From assembly GCA_963575745.1 (NCBI GenBank), contig CAUYUJ010015837.1, forward strand, positions 1,370,540 through 1,434,539: 64,000 bases of DNA. The letters run 5' to 3'. Under the pieces are notes generated by a model. It did no database searches, was not told where the DNA came from, and was given only the letters and a program-made list of their open reading frames with translations. This stretch comes from Prorocentrum cordatum (Eukaryota > Sar > Dinophyceae > Prorocentrales > Prorocentraceae). Position numbers and translations under genes: made by a program. Positions 17,337-28,772 of this stretch are shown here, piece after piece. Each line of letters begins with the position of its first letter. Positions within the stretch are counted from its first letter, which is position 1.

Positions 17337-18545
17337 TGCTCAACTTGAAGTTATCCACTCCACTGCTCGCGCAAACATCCCACCCACCCGCAACTTGGCT
17401 CGCAAGCCCCATGCGGAAGCAATTGCGATGAGTGCTGGGTGTTGGCTGGTGCATATCTGCGGCCGCGGTGGCCCGCGCATGCTCGCGCGCGCAGCGGCCG
17501 GCTAGTTTGTGGCGCTGACCGCTCGGCACATCCCAGCGGGCACTTCAGTGCGAGTCGGCGGCTTGGGCAGGCGCGGTATCATACGTCGACAACGGTAGAC
17601 ACGATGATGATAGTAGCGATGCTGGTGACGATGCTGACAGCGACGACGGGGCAGCCAGTGACGGCGCCGATGCTGATCACGCCGACGACGATGACGGCGT
17701 CTTCGCGTCGGTGATGAAGGTTTTGGAAGGGATTCGAAATTCACGCGCGGCAGACGCGCGAGAGTGGTTCGCATGGTTTTATTTGACACGGATCGTGCCA
17801 CCCCAGCACGCGCGCAAGGGCGCTCGAACGATTTCGACGCGCGCGCGCGAAGCCCATTTGGTAGCATGTTGTTGAAATGCTGAAAAACGCATGGTTGTCT
17901 TAAGGAATCACAATGCTGAAAATCCGCTTTGCGAAACCATGGTTTGTATTTGTTACTTTGACACTCAATTTTGAAACCCTTCCAGAACCGAAGGTTTTTG
18001 AAGAATTTCGGCATGCGCGCGCAACGGCGCGATCGTGTGCACTTCGTCCCTTTTTTTGCAAAGGGTTCTTGCGACGGCACGTGCGCAGGGGCGTTCGCAG
18101 GTTTTCGACATGCGCGCGCGCGGAGCCGGTTTGGCAGCATTGTCTGAAAATGTTGAGAAACTTGCTGATTTCTCCAAGAATTCGCAAGAGAGCGCGCGAG
18201 CATTATTTTAGAATTCGCGAACCCTTTGTTCAATGAAAAAGACACACAACAATGGTTTGTGGACGCTCGATGTTGAAATTTCTCCCGACCGAAGGTTTTT
18301 GAAGGATTTCGGCATGCGTGCGCGACGACGCGCGCGTATTCTTTTTTTTTTGTCCAAGGGATTTTTGGGGACTTCTGACGTTTTTATAAAAGAGTGTGCG
18401 CGCATTGTTTTCTGGCTGGGGATGGCGGGGGGGGGTCGATACCGACTGGCCTGGGATGGTGTGAGTCCATAGTGAAAATGAGCGAGGGGTCACTAGTATA
18501 CACGAAGTTCCAATCGAAACGCGTAACGGCTAACCCCGGGGGGTG
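17337..18545 (+). repeat. Composite repeat copy B
   Basis: Same head and tail as copy A, joined head-to-tail with it. The core (17560-17770) is short and of the second type: its acidic frame reads DDDSSDAGDD..DDDDGVFASVMKVLEGIR, shared with copies E, F and G. Two ~302 bp subunits follow (AAGGTTTTTGAAG at ~17991 and ~18293). It ends at a TA microsatellite. Confidence 0.8.
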
Positions 18546-18549
18546 ATGG

Positions 18550-18550
18550 G

Positions 18551-18598
<48 letters not shown>

Positions 18599-18640
18599 CA
18601 TACATACATACATACATACATACATACGTACATACATACC
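18550..18640. repeat. (TA)n followed by (ACAT)n microsatellite
   Basis: TA repeats at 18552-18591 pass directly into ACAT tetranucleotides to ~18640. Confidence 0.97.
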
Positions 18641-18689
18641 TCTTGCTATATTTTATAAGCCCGGGCGGCCCCCCCCCAAAAAAAAACGG

Positions 18690-19230
18690 ACTCCCGGGAT
18701 CTGGGGCTTTGGGACCCTCCGGACGGGCCTCGAAGCGGCCCTCCGGGCCTCGCAGGGCGTTTTGCCAAGCCTTCCCAGCACACCTAGGGCGATCTGGGGG
18801 CTCATCGGAGACGTCCCAGAGACCCCCAGGAGCACAATAGGGCTCCAAGAGTGACCGACGTGACCTCAAGATGGCCCAAGAGGCCTCCAGGACGGCCCCA
18901 AAGAGGCCTCCAAGAGCACTCCCAAGAAGGCCCCAAGAGGCACAAATCATTGATTTTCTGAAGAGAGCTCCAAGACGGCACAACACGGGTCCAAGATGGC
19001 CCTCACAGGGCCCCATAGCGGCCCAAGATGGCTCCAAGACGCCCTCCGAAGCATTCCAAATCGTGACCCGGTCGTTCAGGGAGACCGCGGTTGGAGGTAG
19101 GGTGGCCCGAGGAAACCCCCAGAGGCCCCCAGAATACGCCCAGGAGGCCTCCAGAAGGCCTTAAGAAAGCCTGAAACAACTTTTGTGAGGCCCCCAGAGG
19201 CTCTCCAAGGAGGAGCCTCCGCAAAAAAGA
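18690..19230 (+). repeat. GCCCAAGAGG-type repeat, + orientation
   Basis: Phrases such as GGCCCAAGAGGCCTCC and CCAAGATGGCTCCAAGACG match the style of 1-3.1 kb. No long unit can be defined and no gene is seen. Confidence 0.7.
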
Positions 19231-19375
19231 GCTGAGGAGGATGGGGCGAATGCGCAGGGTATGGCGAAAATAATGAAAAAGAAGCATGGAGGAAGGACAA
19301 CGAATAACATTATTGTAGCGGCGATGCCAGAAAAGGCAACAAGGAGTTATCGCTAAATTGTCGGCTTGGCCTTCC

Positions 19376-19525
19376 TGCTATTCCGCCTGCATACCAACCT
19401 TCAAGGACCAAGGTGCATGGCGCGAAGCGCCACTGCAGTCTTGTATATATATATATATACAAGACTGCATTGGCGCTGCGCGCCATGCACCTTGGTCCTT
19501 TGAGGTCTGCACGCAAGCGGAATGC
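19376..19525. repeat. Foldback element, ~75 bp inverted arms around a TA core
   Basis: Arms 19376-19450 and 19451-19525 are reverse complements with few mismatches; the inner ~47 bp (CAAGGACCAAGGTGCATGGC..TCTTGTATATA) differ at about three places. The centre is a perfect TA palindrome. No target duplication could be settled. Confidence 0.85.
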
Positions 19526-19794
19526 GTGCGTGCGAACATGCGCGCATGCCTGTATACACGCGCACGTGCATGCACGTTCCGCATAAATGTCTAGGTGCAT
19601 ACAATATATGTTCATTGTTGTATGTGTATACAGCGTATATATATATATATATATGTACACATAAATGTATGTGTGTAAGGGTATGAACATGCAAATGCAA
19701 TTCGTACGGGGCATCCTCGGGCATCTTCGCTGCATGCCACGAGACCCTCAACGACTGGGTCACAATATGAAATGTCATGGGAGCGAAATCAATG
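19526..19794. other. TA/TG-rich spacer without gene
   Basis: It contains TATATA at 19630-19653 and ATGCATGC-like phrases. Nothing recognisable. Confidence 0.5.
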
Positions 19795-20075
19795 AATGTT
19801 GGCATTCGGAAACATCGTGGGGGTGTTTTCGGAGCCCTCGTGGGCCGTTTTGGCGCCTTCATGGGCCGTCCTAGGGCCTTATTGGGCCGTCTTGGGGAGC
19901 TTGGGCCCGCTGGAGCCCCCTTTGGACCCATCTTGGGCACTTCCGGGGACCTCCCACGGCCCTTTTGGGTCTGTGCTGGGAGCCCTTTGGGGGCCTCTTG
20001 GTTCCATTATGGGCTGTCTTGGGGCTCTCGTGGGCGATCGTGGGGCCCGGCTCGGCCGTCTTGAATTTTTTGGGC
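19795..20075 (+). repeat. Dispersed copy of the 449 bp tandem unit
   Basis: GTTGGCATTCGGAAACATCG..GTGGGGCCCGGCTCGGCCGTCTTGAA matches 21027-21290 and 21485-21735 closely. It lacks the AGCTGATGAAATCCG half of the unit. Confidence 0.88.
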
Positions 20076-20517
20076 GGCGTCCCTGGAAGTCCCGACCCTT
20101 TTCCTGGGACCGGTTTTTCGTCCTGAGTCGTTGTTTGACGGTCCCGAGGTCCGGCGAGGACCCCCCGGGGCCGAAATTGGCCAACAACCGCCCGTTCTGA
20201 TTTTTTCACGACGCGATCATGCCTTGGTTTGGGAGCCAGGCAGGGCGGATTCCCCTCCCGCCGCACTCCACTCTGGCTCTGGTCTGAGAGCTGGCCGAGC
20301 CTCGCAGCGGGGCCCTGGACGACCAGGGCGTGCGCTGACCCTGGGTGGCGCGTGCACGCGAAGAAGTCGCACGACGGCAGAATGGCACAGCGGAAACGTC
20401 TTGAACTCGGGCATGGCTTCATGATGTTCCAACCTACCTTAGCCTTGATCACCAGAAAGTATTTCGAGCCCCAAAAAGTATCGCAACTCGAAGGTTTTCA
20501 CGTGTCGGGCCCTGGGA
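20076..20517. other. No gene; short dispersed repeat inside
   Basis: The segment 20105-20170 (ACCGGTTTTTCGTCCTGAGT..) is an inverted, diverged copy of ~31955-32010. The remainder shows no domain on either strand. Confidence 0.5.
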
Positions 20518-20582
20518 GATACTGTTTCGACACTCTTTCGATACTCTTTCGACACTCTTTCGACACTCTTTCGACACTTTTC
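20518..20582. repeat. 12 bp minisatellite, five copies
   Basis: Unit TTTCGACACTCT (one copy GATACTCT) repeated with almost no divergence. Confidence 0.92.
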
Positions 20583-20859
20583 CAGGTGCTCGAAATTATT
20601 TTTGGGATGTGGTCTGTAAGTGCGATGGGAGCAACATAAGTATGGCCAGGACCCCAGGTAAGGGGACCCAGTGGTAGGGCCCCGGAGGGGACCCGGTTAG
20701 TTGGTAGGGCCCCGGAGCTTTTGAATTGGCCAGAATCACTAAACCAGGCTTGCCATAGCTGGTGTCTTTTCGGGCGACGGCAGTTCCGGTTAGTGGAAGT
20801 GGGACGGCGGGGGACGGCGGGGGTGCCCGAAGTGCCGTGGAAGTGGGACGGCGGGGGCG

Positions 20860-21925
20860 GAGCGTCTTGAGGCGATCTCGGGGGCTTTGGGATTGTCTTG
20901 AAAGCTGATGAAATCCGAAAGGCGAATATGCTAAACTTGTAATTTTTACGAAGGGAATGGGACGATTCTTGTGGTTTGAAGGCCCTTTGGAAAGCTTTTT
21001 GGGGTGCCTTGAGGGTCTTTATGTTGGCGTTCGGAAACATCGTGGGGGTGTTTTCGGGGCCCTCGTGGGCTGTTTTGGCGCCTTCATGGGCCGTCCTGGG
21101 GCCTCCTTGGGCCGTCTTGGGGAGCTGGGGCCCGCTGGAGCCCCCTTTGGACCCATCTTGGGCACTTCCGGGGACCTCCCATGGCCCTTTTGGGTCTGTG
21201 CTGGGAGCCCTTGGGGGGCCTCTTGGTTCCATTATGGGCCGTCTTGGGGCTCTCGTGGGCGATCGTGGGGCCCGGCTCGGCCGTCTTGAAGCTTTTTTGG
21301 GGGCCTTTTGGAGCGTCTTGAGGCGATCTCGGGGGCTTTGGGATTGTCTTGAAAGCTGATGAAATCCGAAAGGCGAATATGCTAAACTTGTAAGTTGTAC
21401 GAAGGGAATGGGACGATTTTTGTGGTTTGAAGGCCCCTTGGAAAGCTGTTTGGGGTGCCTTGGGGGTCTTTTGGGTCTTTATGTTGGCGTTCGGAAACAT
21501 CGTGGGGGTGTTTTCGGGGCCCTCGTGGGCCGTTTTGGCGCCTTCATGGGCCGTCCTGGGCCTTCTTGGGCCGTCTTGGGGAGCTCCGGCCCGCTGGAGC
21601 CCCCTTTGGACCCATCTTGGACACTTCTGGGGACCTCCCATGGCCCTTTTGGGTCTGTGCTGGGAGCCCTTGGGGGGCCTCTTGGTTCCATTATGGGTGT
21701 CTTGGGGCTCTCGTGGGGCCCGGCTCGGCCGTCTTAAAGCTTTTTTGGAGGCCTTTTGGGGCGTCTGGAGGCGATCTCGGGGGCTTTGAAACCGTCTTGA
21801 AAGCTGATGAAATCCGAAAGGCGAATATGCTAAGATTGTAAGTTTTACGAAGAGAATGGGACGATTCTTGTGGTTTGAAGGACCCTTGGAAAGCTTTTTG
21901 GGGTGCCTTGGGGGTCTTTTGGGCC
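20860..21925 (+). repeat. Tandem repeat of ~449 bp, about 2.4 copies
   Basis: The marker AGCTGATGAAATCCGAAAGG is at about 20905, 21353 and 21803, giving periods of 448 and 450. Each unit holds GGGACGAT(T)CTTGTGG, GTTGGCGTTCGGAAACATCG and GGACCCATCTTGG(G/A)CACTTC. Long open frames on - are repeat artefacts. To 22095 the sequence continues with related CTTGGGG phrases. Confidence 0.9.
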
Positions 21926-22178
21926 GTCCTGACGCAATTGGAGTCCCTCTTGGAGCGCTCTTGTGCTGCCTGGGGCCTCCCTTGAGCCTTTCTGATGACC
22001 CCTCGGATCGCTCTGGGTCTGCCAGCAAGGCGTTTGTGGAGACCCGGAAAGCCGGGTGACCTTTTCCAAGGACGTCCAAGGGAGCCCGAGAACCCCAGAT
22101 CCCGGGGGTCCAGTTTTGGGGTGGGCGGGTGATGGTTTGTCCCCCCCCCCAGGCTTGTAAGAATATAGGAAGAGGAAT

Positions 22179-22179
<1 letters not shown>

Positions 22180-22229
<50 letters not shown>

Positions 22230-22240
22230 GATATGTGTGT
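22180..22240. repeat. TA then TG microsatellite
   Basis: (TA)n at 22181-22228 followed by GTGTGTGCGTGTGT. Confidence 0.95.
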
Positions 22241-22626
22241 GTGCGTGTGTACGTTGTGCAGCCCATGTGCTGCAACATGCGGTGTGTAAAACATGCTTGC
22301 GACCCAACACGGCCACGAGGACCGGGTCCCTCACGACAATACGTGCTTCAAGAAAAACATTAGAACAAGACGCTGTACAAGATGAGGTCGAAGCATAACA
22401 CGGCGGCCGCAAGGACGCGATAGCGAGGCGTAGGCCCGAGGGCCCCGACGCCCCGCGCCCGCCCCCGCAGGGGCCGTGCCAGTGGTAGGAGATGACCCCG
22501 TGGGGTCCGGCCTGCCGGCCAAGATGCCACTCGAACGCGTCCAACGTGACTGAAGGCGCCGATCCCGGAGAGACCACAATGCGGCCACTCTCTGACCCGT
22601 GAACGTCTCCATAAAGGATCACCGGT
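22241..22626. other. No recognisable gene
   Basis: Unique-looking sequence; short open frames only, no motif on either strand. Confidence 0.45.
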
Positions 22627-23337
22627 TTAGCCCCCCCCCTCCCATGGTTGCCCAACTGTTGACCGGCCAAAGCCCATGGGCAAGTGCACAAGGCCTGCAT
22701 GTAGAACACGAAATAATGCCACCGCCAGCAGTAGCTCCCACCACCGGGAGAGATCGAACTCAAGGGTCGTCTCGTCCCCCACGGCCGCTGTAAGTGTCGT
22801 GAGGCGAGGAGTTTGGAATACGAGGAGGAGCCCACTCCTCGGCGGCCAACAGCACTGCCTTCGGCACGATGGGCAACGTGGCCAGGCTCCCACCTCGGTG
22901 AAACAAGCTTCGGTTATCACGAAGTTGTAGGAGAGTTGGTCGATGCAAGGGTGAGCCTCGTTAAGCCTCCTGTACAACTTGCATCGCTTCTCTTGCCACC
23001 GTAAGAGGTGTGTAAAGCATGTTGTGCAAATTCTTGACATTTCGCGTATTCCCACCAAGCCCTCTGGTTCGCTCTCTTCCCGCGCCCGTCCCCCCGGGTC
23101 GACGCTAAGATGCGTCTCCTCAATTTGCTCGGCGTGCTTGCATGTGCGGTCGGCTGTCGACAGTGACGGCTGGGTTCGCAAATTATCTGGCTCTGTGCCC
23201 CAGTCAGCCCGATTGACCCGCCCTCTGGACTCTTCCTTGGGGCCGCAGATTAAAAAAAAGATTCCCACCAACTCATCCAGAAGCAGATCGCCGGGCGAGG
23301 TGCCTTGACCAAGGGAGTGTAGAAGAGTGTAGTGCAA
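22627..23337 (-). CDS. Hypothetical protein, Cys-containing, unrecognised
   Basis: A 236-codon open frame on - with less biased composition than the surroundings. The frame's most upstream codon is TTG; the first convincing ATG is internal (MSRICTTCFTHLL). It shows two Cys pairs, ICTTC and CPSCRRQCC, ~60 residues apart, which could bind zinc, but spacing fits no family I can name. The flanks are repeats. It could be a decayed element fragment. Confidence 0.25.
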   Translation of the reverse strand: MHYTLLHSLGQGTSPGDLLLDELVGIFFLICGPKEESRGRVNRADWGTEPDNLRTQPSLSTADRTCKHAEQIEETHLSVDPGGRAREESEPEGLVGIREMSRICTTCFTHLLRWQEKRCKLYRRLNEAHPCIDQLSYNFVITEACFTEVGAWPRCPSCRRQCCWPPRSGLLLVFQTPRLTTLTAAVGDETTLEFDLSRWWELLLAVALFRVLHAGLVHLPMGFGRSTVGQPWEGGG

Positions 23338-23369
23338 CAGCCGCCTTGGAAGCGTCTCCTTAGAGGTAT

Positions 23370-23930
23370 ATTAAAGCCATCTTCGGGCTCTCTTGGGGTC
23401 CTCGCGGAGCGTCCTGGGGCCCTCTTGGGGCTCGTTGGGGGGCCTGGGAGGCCTTTTGGGGCCATTTGGGCCCCCATGATTCAAGAGGAGGGGGGTCATA
23501 CATTCAGATCCCCTCCCCCCCGGGGGCTCAAAAATTACATCTTCAGGCCCTCGTGGTTTGCTCTTGGGGCGGTTTGGGGGCCCTTTGGGGGCCCTAGTGG
23601 GCGCATCTTGGAGCTTTTTTGGGCCATCTTGGGGCCAGCTTGAGGACTCAAGAGCCCATCGGAAGCGAAAAGGCGAGAAGGCAAAACAACATTGATGTTC
23701 GATTGACTTTGGAACCATTTTGGCTTCTTCGGGGGGGTCATTGGAGGGCTCGGAGGGCACTTGGAACCGTTTTGGGGCCTTTTGAAGTATCTTGGATTTT
23801 TTCGGAGGATATCTTGAGCCATCTTGAGGTACCTCGTGACATTTTGGAGGCCATCGTGGGCTCCCTGGGACCCTCTTGGAACCATCTTGCGACATCTTGG
23901 GCGCTCCAACCCCCCCACCTCCCAGCCCCA
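23370..23930 (+). repeat. CTTGGGG/CCAAGAGG-type repeat
   Basis: Phrases such as TCTTGGGGCCAGCTTGAGG and TTGGGGGCCCTTTGGGGG are of the same style as 20.9-22.1 kb. No clean unit. A TTGGAACCATTTTGG phrase recurs. Confidence 0.65.
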
Positions 23931-24044
23931 GGGGAGGGGGTAGGGGAAGGGGTAAACCCCTCCCCCGAGCAGGGAAGGAGGGGTTTTAGCAGAGAGAAGA
24001 CACAGTTCTTTGAACCACCTACGCCTCGAGGGCTGGTGGGATCT

Positions 24045-24782
24045 ATGTGTTGCAACCCACTTCGACTGTCTTGAAGCTGTCATCTCCACTGCTCGTGCAA
24101 ACATCCCACCCTCCCACCCGCAACTTGGTCGCAAGACATCTTCAGACAAGACCGTGACGGTAGGTACTGCGTGGCACTTGGCCACGACACCGATGCCGAC
24201 GACGACAGCGACATCGACGACGACGGCGCCGCCGACAGCGATTGCGACGACACCGACGACGTCTCCAATGTTTTCGACGACAGCAACGACGACGACGACA
24301 CCGACGACGACGACAACGACGCCGACGACGACGACGAAGACGACGACGACGTCGCCAACGGAGGCGACGACGAGGGAGGAAAAAAAGCGACGACGGCGAC
24401 AACGACGACAACGACGATGGAGGAGGGAACACGGCGACGACGCCAACGACGAAGAAGGAGGAAGGACGGCGACGCCGACGACGACAACGACGAGGGAGGA
24501 GGGAAGACGACGAAGATGACAACGACGACGAAGACGACGACGACGGCGACGAAATAGGAGGGACGACGACGAGACGCCGACGACGGACGACAACGACGAG
24601 GGAGGAGGGTAACGACGAGGGAGGAGTGAAGACCACGACGACGACGACGACGACGACGACGGCGACGAAATAGGAGGGACAACGACGAGACGCCGACGAA
24701 GACAACGAGGGAGGAAGGACGACCACGGCGACAACGACGACGGAAACGACGACGACGCCAAAGACGACGAGGAAAGACAGAA

Positions 24783-24817
<35 letters not shown>

Positions 24818-25550
24818 GGGAGGAGGGAGGACGACGACGACGACGACGACGACGCAAGAGCGCGCGCGCACAATTTTGTTGAAAACCCGTGTTGCGAAAC
24901 CTTGTGTTTTTGTAGGTTTTTTGGACGCACGATTTCGAAATTCTTCCGAAACCGAAGGTTTTTGAAGGATTTCGGCATACGCCCGCGGCGACGCGCGCGT
25001 CTGCACTTCGTCCCATTTGTTGCAGAGGATTCTCGCGACGGCACACGCGCAAGAGCGTTCGACAGATTTCGACATGCGCGCGCGCGAAGCCCGTTTGGTA
25101 GCATTATGTGAAAATCTTTGAAAACCCATGGTTTTCTTAAGATTTCGCAAGAGCTCGCGCGTAAGTTTTTGTTTTTTGAATCAGTGTTGCGAAACCATGT
25201 GTTTTTGTATGTTTTTTTGAAATTCAATTTTGAAATTTCTCCGGAACCGAAGGTTTTTGAAGGATTCCGGCATGCGCGCGCCACGACGCGCGCGTGTGCA
25301 CTTCGTCACATTTGTTGCAATGGATTCGTGACAAAAGTGTTATGTTATAACAAAACATGTCACCGCATAATGTTTTTTTACAAGGGAACCGCAGGGGGGG
25401 ATACCGGCTTGGCTGGGATGGTATGAATTCATATTTAGGATGGACATGTGGTCAGAATCATATGTAATTTGCAGCACGCGCGGGGGGGCCGATAAGTCCG
25501 GGGGGGGTCGAATCTATTAGTCGTTTAGAAAGGAGAATTAATTTCTGTTC
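24045..25550 (+). repeat. Composite repeat copy C
   Basis: Head at ~24068 (TGTCATCTCCACTGCTCG), GAC-rich core 24165-24855 opening MALGHDTDADDDSD in one frame, two ~296 bp subunits (GGTTTTTGAAGG at ~24954 and ~25250), and tail with GGCTGGGATGGTATGAATTC and AAAGGAGAATTAAT. It runs directly into copy D. Confidence 0.85.
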
Positions 25551-26993
25551 GCAGTGTGTTGTCCACTCCACTGCTCGCGCAAACATCCCACCCACCCGCC
25601 TGCAACTTGGGTTGCAAAATCTCTTAAGCCCGTGACGGTGCGTACCACATGGCACTTGGCAACAACAGCGACGCCGACGACGACAGCGACAACGACGATG
25701 ACGACGCCGCCGGCAACGACTACGACGACACCGACGACGTCTCCAACGACTTCGACGACGCCGACAACGACGACGACGACGACGACACCGACGACGATGA
25801 CGACGACGACACGGACGCCGACGACGACGACGATGACAACGACGACGACGGTGACGACGCCGACGACGACGATAACGACGACACCGACGACGACGACGAC
25901 GTCAACGACGCCGACGGCGACGACGACGCCGACGTCTCCGACGACGAAGACGACAACGACGCCGACGCCGACGATGACGACGAAGACGACGAGGACGTCG
26001 CCAACGAATACAACGAGGAAGGAGGGAGGACGACGACGGCGACAACGACGACAACGACGAGGGAGGAGGGAGGACGGCGACGACGCGAACGACGAAGAAG
26101 GAGGAAGGACGGCGACGCCGACGACGGCAACGACGAGGGAGGAGGGAAGACGACGACGACAACGACGACGACGACGACGGCGACGAAATAGGAGGGACGA
26201 CGACGAGACGCCGACGACGGACGACGACGACGACGAGGGAGTAGGAGGAAGGACGACCACGGCGACAACGACGACGGAAACGACCACGACGCCAAAGAGG
26301 ACGACGACGACGAACACGAGGTAAGACAGAGGACGACGTAGGCGACGACGACGACGACAACGACGCGGGAGGAGGAAGACGACGACGACGACGCAAGAGC
26401 GTGCGCGCACGCTTTTGTTGAAAATCCGTGTTGCGAAACCTTGTGTTTTGGTAGGTTTTTTGGACACGCGATTTTGAAATCCTTCTGAAACCGATGGGTT
26501 TTGAAGGTTTTCGGCATACGCGCGCGACGACGCGCGCGTCTGCACTTCGTCCCGTTTGTTGTAGGGGATTCTCGCGACGGCACACGCGCAAGGGCGTTCG
26601 ACAGATTTTGACATGAGCGCGCGCGAAGCCCGTTTGATAGCATGTTGTGAAAATCTTGAAAAACCTATTGGTTTTCTTAAGATTTCGCAAGAGCTTTCGC
26701 GGAAGCTGTTTTAGCAACTCTGTGTTGCGAAACCATGTGTTTTTGTATGTTTGTTGGAAACTCGATTGCGAAATCCTTCCCGCACCGAAGGTTTTTGAAG
26801 GCTTTCGGCATGCGCGCGCGACGACGCGCGCGTGTGCACTTCGTCTCGTTTTTTGCACTGGATTCGTGACAAAAGTGCTATGTTAGAACAAAAATGTCAC
26901 CGCATAGTGTTTTTTATCAGGGAACCAGAGAGGGGGGGGAAACCGGTCTGGCTGGGATGGTATGATTTCATATTTCGGATGGACGAGTGTGCA

Positions 26994-27036
<43 letters not shown>

Positions 27037-27115
27037 AAATCATATTATCCCACGGGGAACCGATAAGTCCGGGGGGAGGGGTAGAGTTAATTTTTTGTTA
27101 GAAAGGAGAATATGT
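25551..27115 (+). repeat. Composite repeat copy D
   Basis: Head at ~25560, GAC-rich core 25645-26395 opening MALGNNSDADDDSD in one frame, and subunits ~298 bp apart (~26488 and ~26787). The tail is interrupted by a TA microsatellite (26997-27027) and ends with AAAGGAGAATATG. Copies C and D are head-to-tail. Confidence 0.85.
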
Positions 27116-27164
27116 GCTGTGCAATCTATGAACGTATATTGCACCACGTATATTGCAACAGCGA

Positions 27165-27300
27165 CGGGCGGCGACGAGGCGGCGACGGCGACAACACAGC
27201 CGCCAGACCGCCACACCAGCCCTGACTACGGGCGTCGACGAGTGTGCGATGGGGCGGCGACGGCGACAACGTAGCCGCCAGTCCGCCACACCGGCCCAGT
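27165..27300 (-). repeat. Minisatellite, two units, inverted relative to 33740-34190
   Basis: GGCGACGGCGACAACA(C/-)AGCCGCCAGACCGCC and GGCGACGGCGACAACGTAGCCGCCAGTCCGCC are the reverse-complement form of the GGCGGCTATGTCGTCGCC units beside copy E. Confidence 0.75.
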
Positions 27301-27860
27301 TCCTTAGAACAGAAGTAGGAACCCATAAGTCCAAGCACTGTATGGGGAATTGTGAACGAATCAGTTTGATCTGTCGATCAGTCCGTCGCTCCATCCATCG
27401 AGCAAACCATCGATCGGCAAACATCGATGGCCAGATTATCCATGTCGATCGCCATCTTTTGTCATCACTTCAGCTGGTGGCCGCCGGTGGACAAGAAACA
27501 CCTTGTATGGGCCTTGGAGTCTGAGAGCGTGCCCTCCTCGTCTGGTGGTCTGGCCGTCACCCGGGCCTCTGGCGGCCGCTCCGCACGGCCTCGGCGCCCG
27601 CGGAACGCCCTCGGCGACGCGCAGCCGCTGGAAGGCATCCCGCGGCTGGAAAACCGCCGAGAAGTCCGAAAGCCTCGAGCCTCGAGTCTTTGCCCTCCCC
27701 TCCTGCGCCAGCCCCCCCCCCCACCCCCCCCGAGGCGGCCCCGACTCCAGCTGCCCGCCCCTCTCCACCACCTACGACGCCCCCGTCGCCGCGGCGCTGT
27801 CGCCCGCGCCGAGCAGCGCGTGGCCCGGCTTCGCCCGGGCCTCAGCCTGGGGCCCTGGCC
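27301..27860. other. No recognisable gene; GC-rich
   Basis: Several frames are open because of base composition. One stretch (27370-27430) has ATCGATC-rich phrases (GATCTGTCGATCAGTCCGTC). No domain seen. Confidence 0.5.
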
Positions 27861-28020
27861 TGAAGTCGGGCATGTCCCTCTACAGGAGGAAAGTTCCCAA
27901 ACAGGCAAAACATAGTCTGGGGACGATCTTTCGATTATTGTTGTTAACTTGTTGAATATGTTTGGATCATTTCAAAGCATTCGCCGAAAGCCCGCCTGTA
28001 CGAGGACATGCCCGACCAAA
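27861..28020. mobile_element. 160 bp MITE, copy 1, with perfect 8 bp target duplication
   Basis: Flanks CCCTGGCC at 27853-27860 and 28021-28028 are identical. Terminal inverted repeats of ~26 bp contain GTCGGGCATGTCC and TACAGG. There is no coding capacity. Interior phrases (AGTCTGGGGACGAT, GATTATTG) match the copy at 50678. The 8 bp duplication suggests mobilisation by an hAT-like or other 8-bp-cutting DNA transposase. Confidence 0.9.
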
Positions 28021-28568
28021 CCCTGGCCTCACAACGCGGGAGCTGGCCGAGATGCTCGAAGAAGGAAACACGACATACAGTCGGACCGAAGTATAAGATC
28101 GAGGTCGGTTCTGGGAGGGTGCCCTTGGATGTTTTCCGTACTTGATGAATGTTCTTGTACACCCAGGGGAGGGTACCTTTGGATGTTCTGTGCGTTTTGG
28201 CCGGCGGAGGGTCTCGTGTGCTTGACGGATGTTCTTCTGGCGCAGGTCAGGTCCGATTCTAATGTCAAGACGCTGAAATATAAATTGGTTTAGGTCTGGG
28301 AGGGGTTCTGGTTTTCAGGCCGCTCCGCAGATCTCATTGGAAGGCCCAGGGGGCCTCCGAAGGCCCCAGTCTCCTGTGGGGTCTGCATGAAGTCCGCCTG
28401 GAGATTCCACGAGCTTCTGAGAGGCCCCAGAAGCTTTCACGATTTTCCAGCGACCTCCAGAGAATCAGGTGCCTCTGATTGTTCCTGGGGTTCTCCAGAG
28501 ACGTGAGGACTCCCCAGGCGAGGCCCGACGCATGCATTTCGAATCGCCACGCCGTAGCAAAAACAGTG
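28021..28568. other. No gene; short GCCTCC/CCAAGAG-type repeat at 28320-28510
   Basis: 28120-28215 holds two diverged copies of a phrase (GG(G/T)ACCTTGGATGTTTTC..TTGACGGATGTTCTT at ~28118 and ~28165). Otherwise nothing recognisable. Confidence 0.45.
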
Positions 28569-28772
28569 TATATATATATATGTGTATATATATATATATA
28601 TATATAGTCTGGCGGGGGACCTTACACATGCAATTGTACAGTACAGGGCGCGGGTCCAAACGCGGACATGCCCACTGGCGCTGCAGTTGGAGTTTCCAAT
28701 GGCGCACGAAGTGTGTGTGTGTGTGTGTGTGTGTGCGTGTGTGTGTGTGTGTGCGTGTGTGTGTGTGTGTGA
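28569..28772. repeat. TA and TG microsatellites
   Basis: (TA)n at 28570-28606 and (TG)n with occasional GC at 28710-28772, then (GA)n. Confidence 0.95.

Noticed and set aside
23711-23735. ACCATTTTGGCTTC as a spliced-leader relic
   Set aside because: Only 11 contiguous bases agree and the CCGTAG part is missing; the phrase belongs to the local TTGGAACCATTTTGG repeat.
16020-26400. Poly-Asp, poly-Arg, poly-Thr and poly-Val ORFs in GAC-rich cores as genes
   Set aside because: All three frames of a trinucleotide array are open by construction; only the short non-repetitive ends are worth considering.
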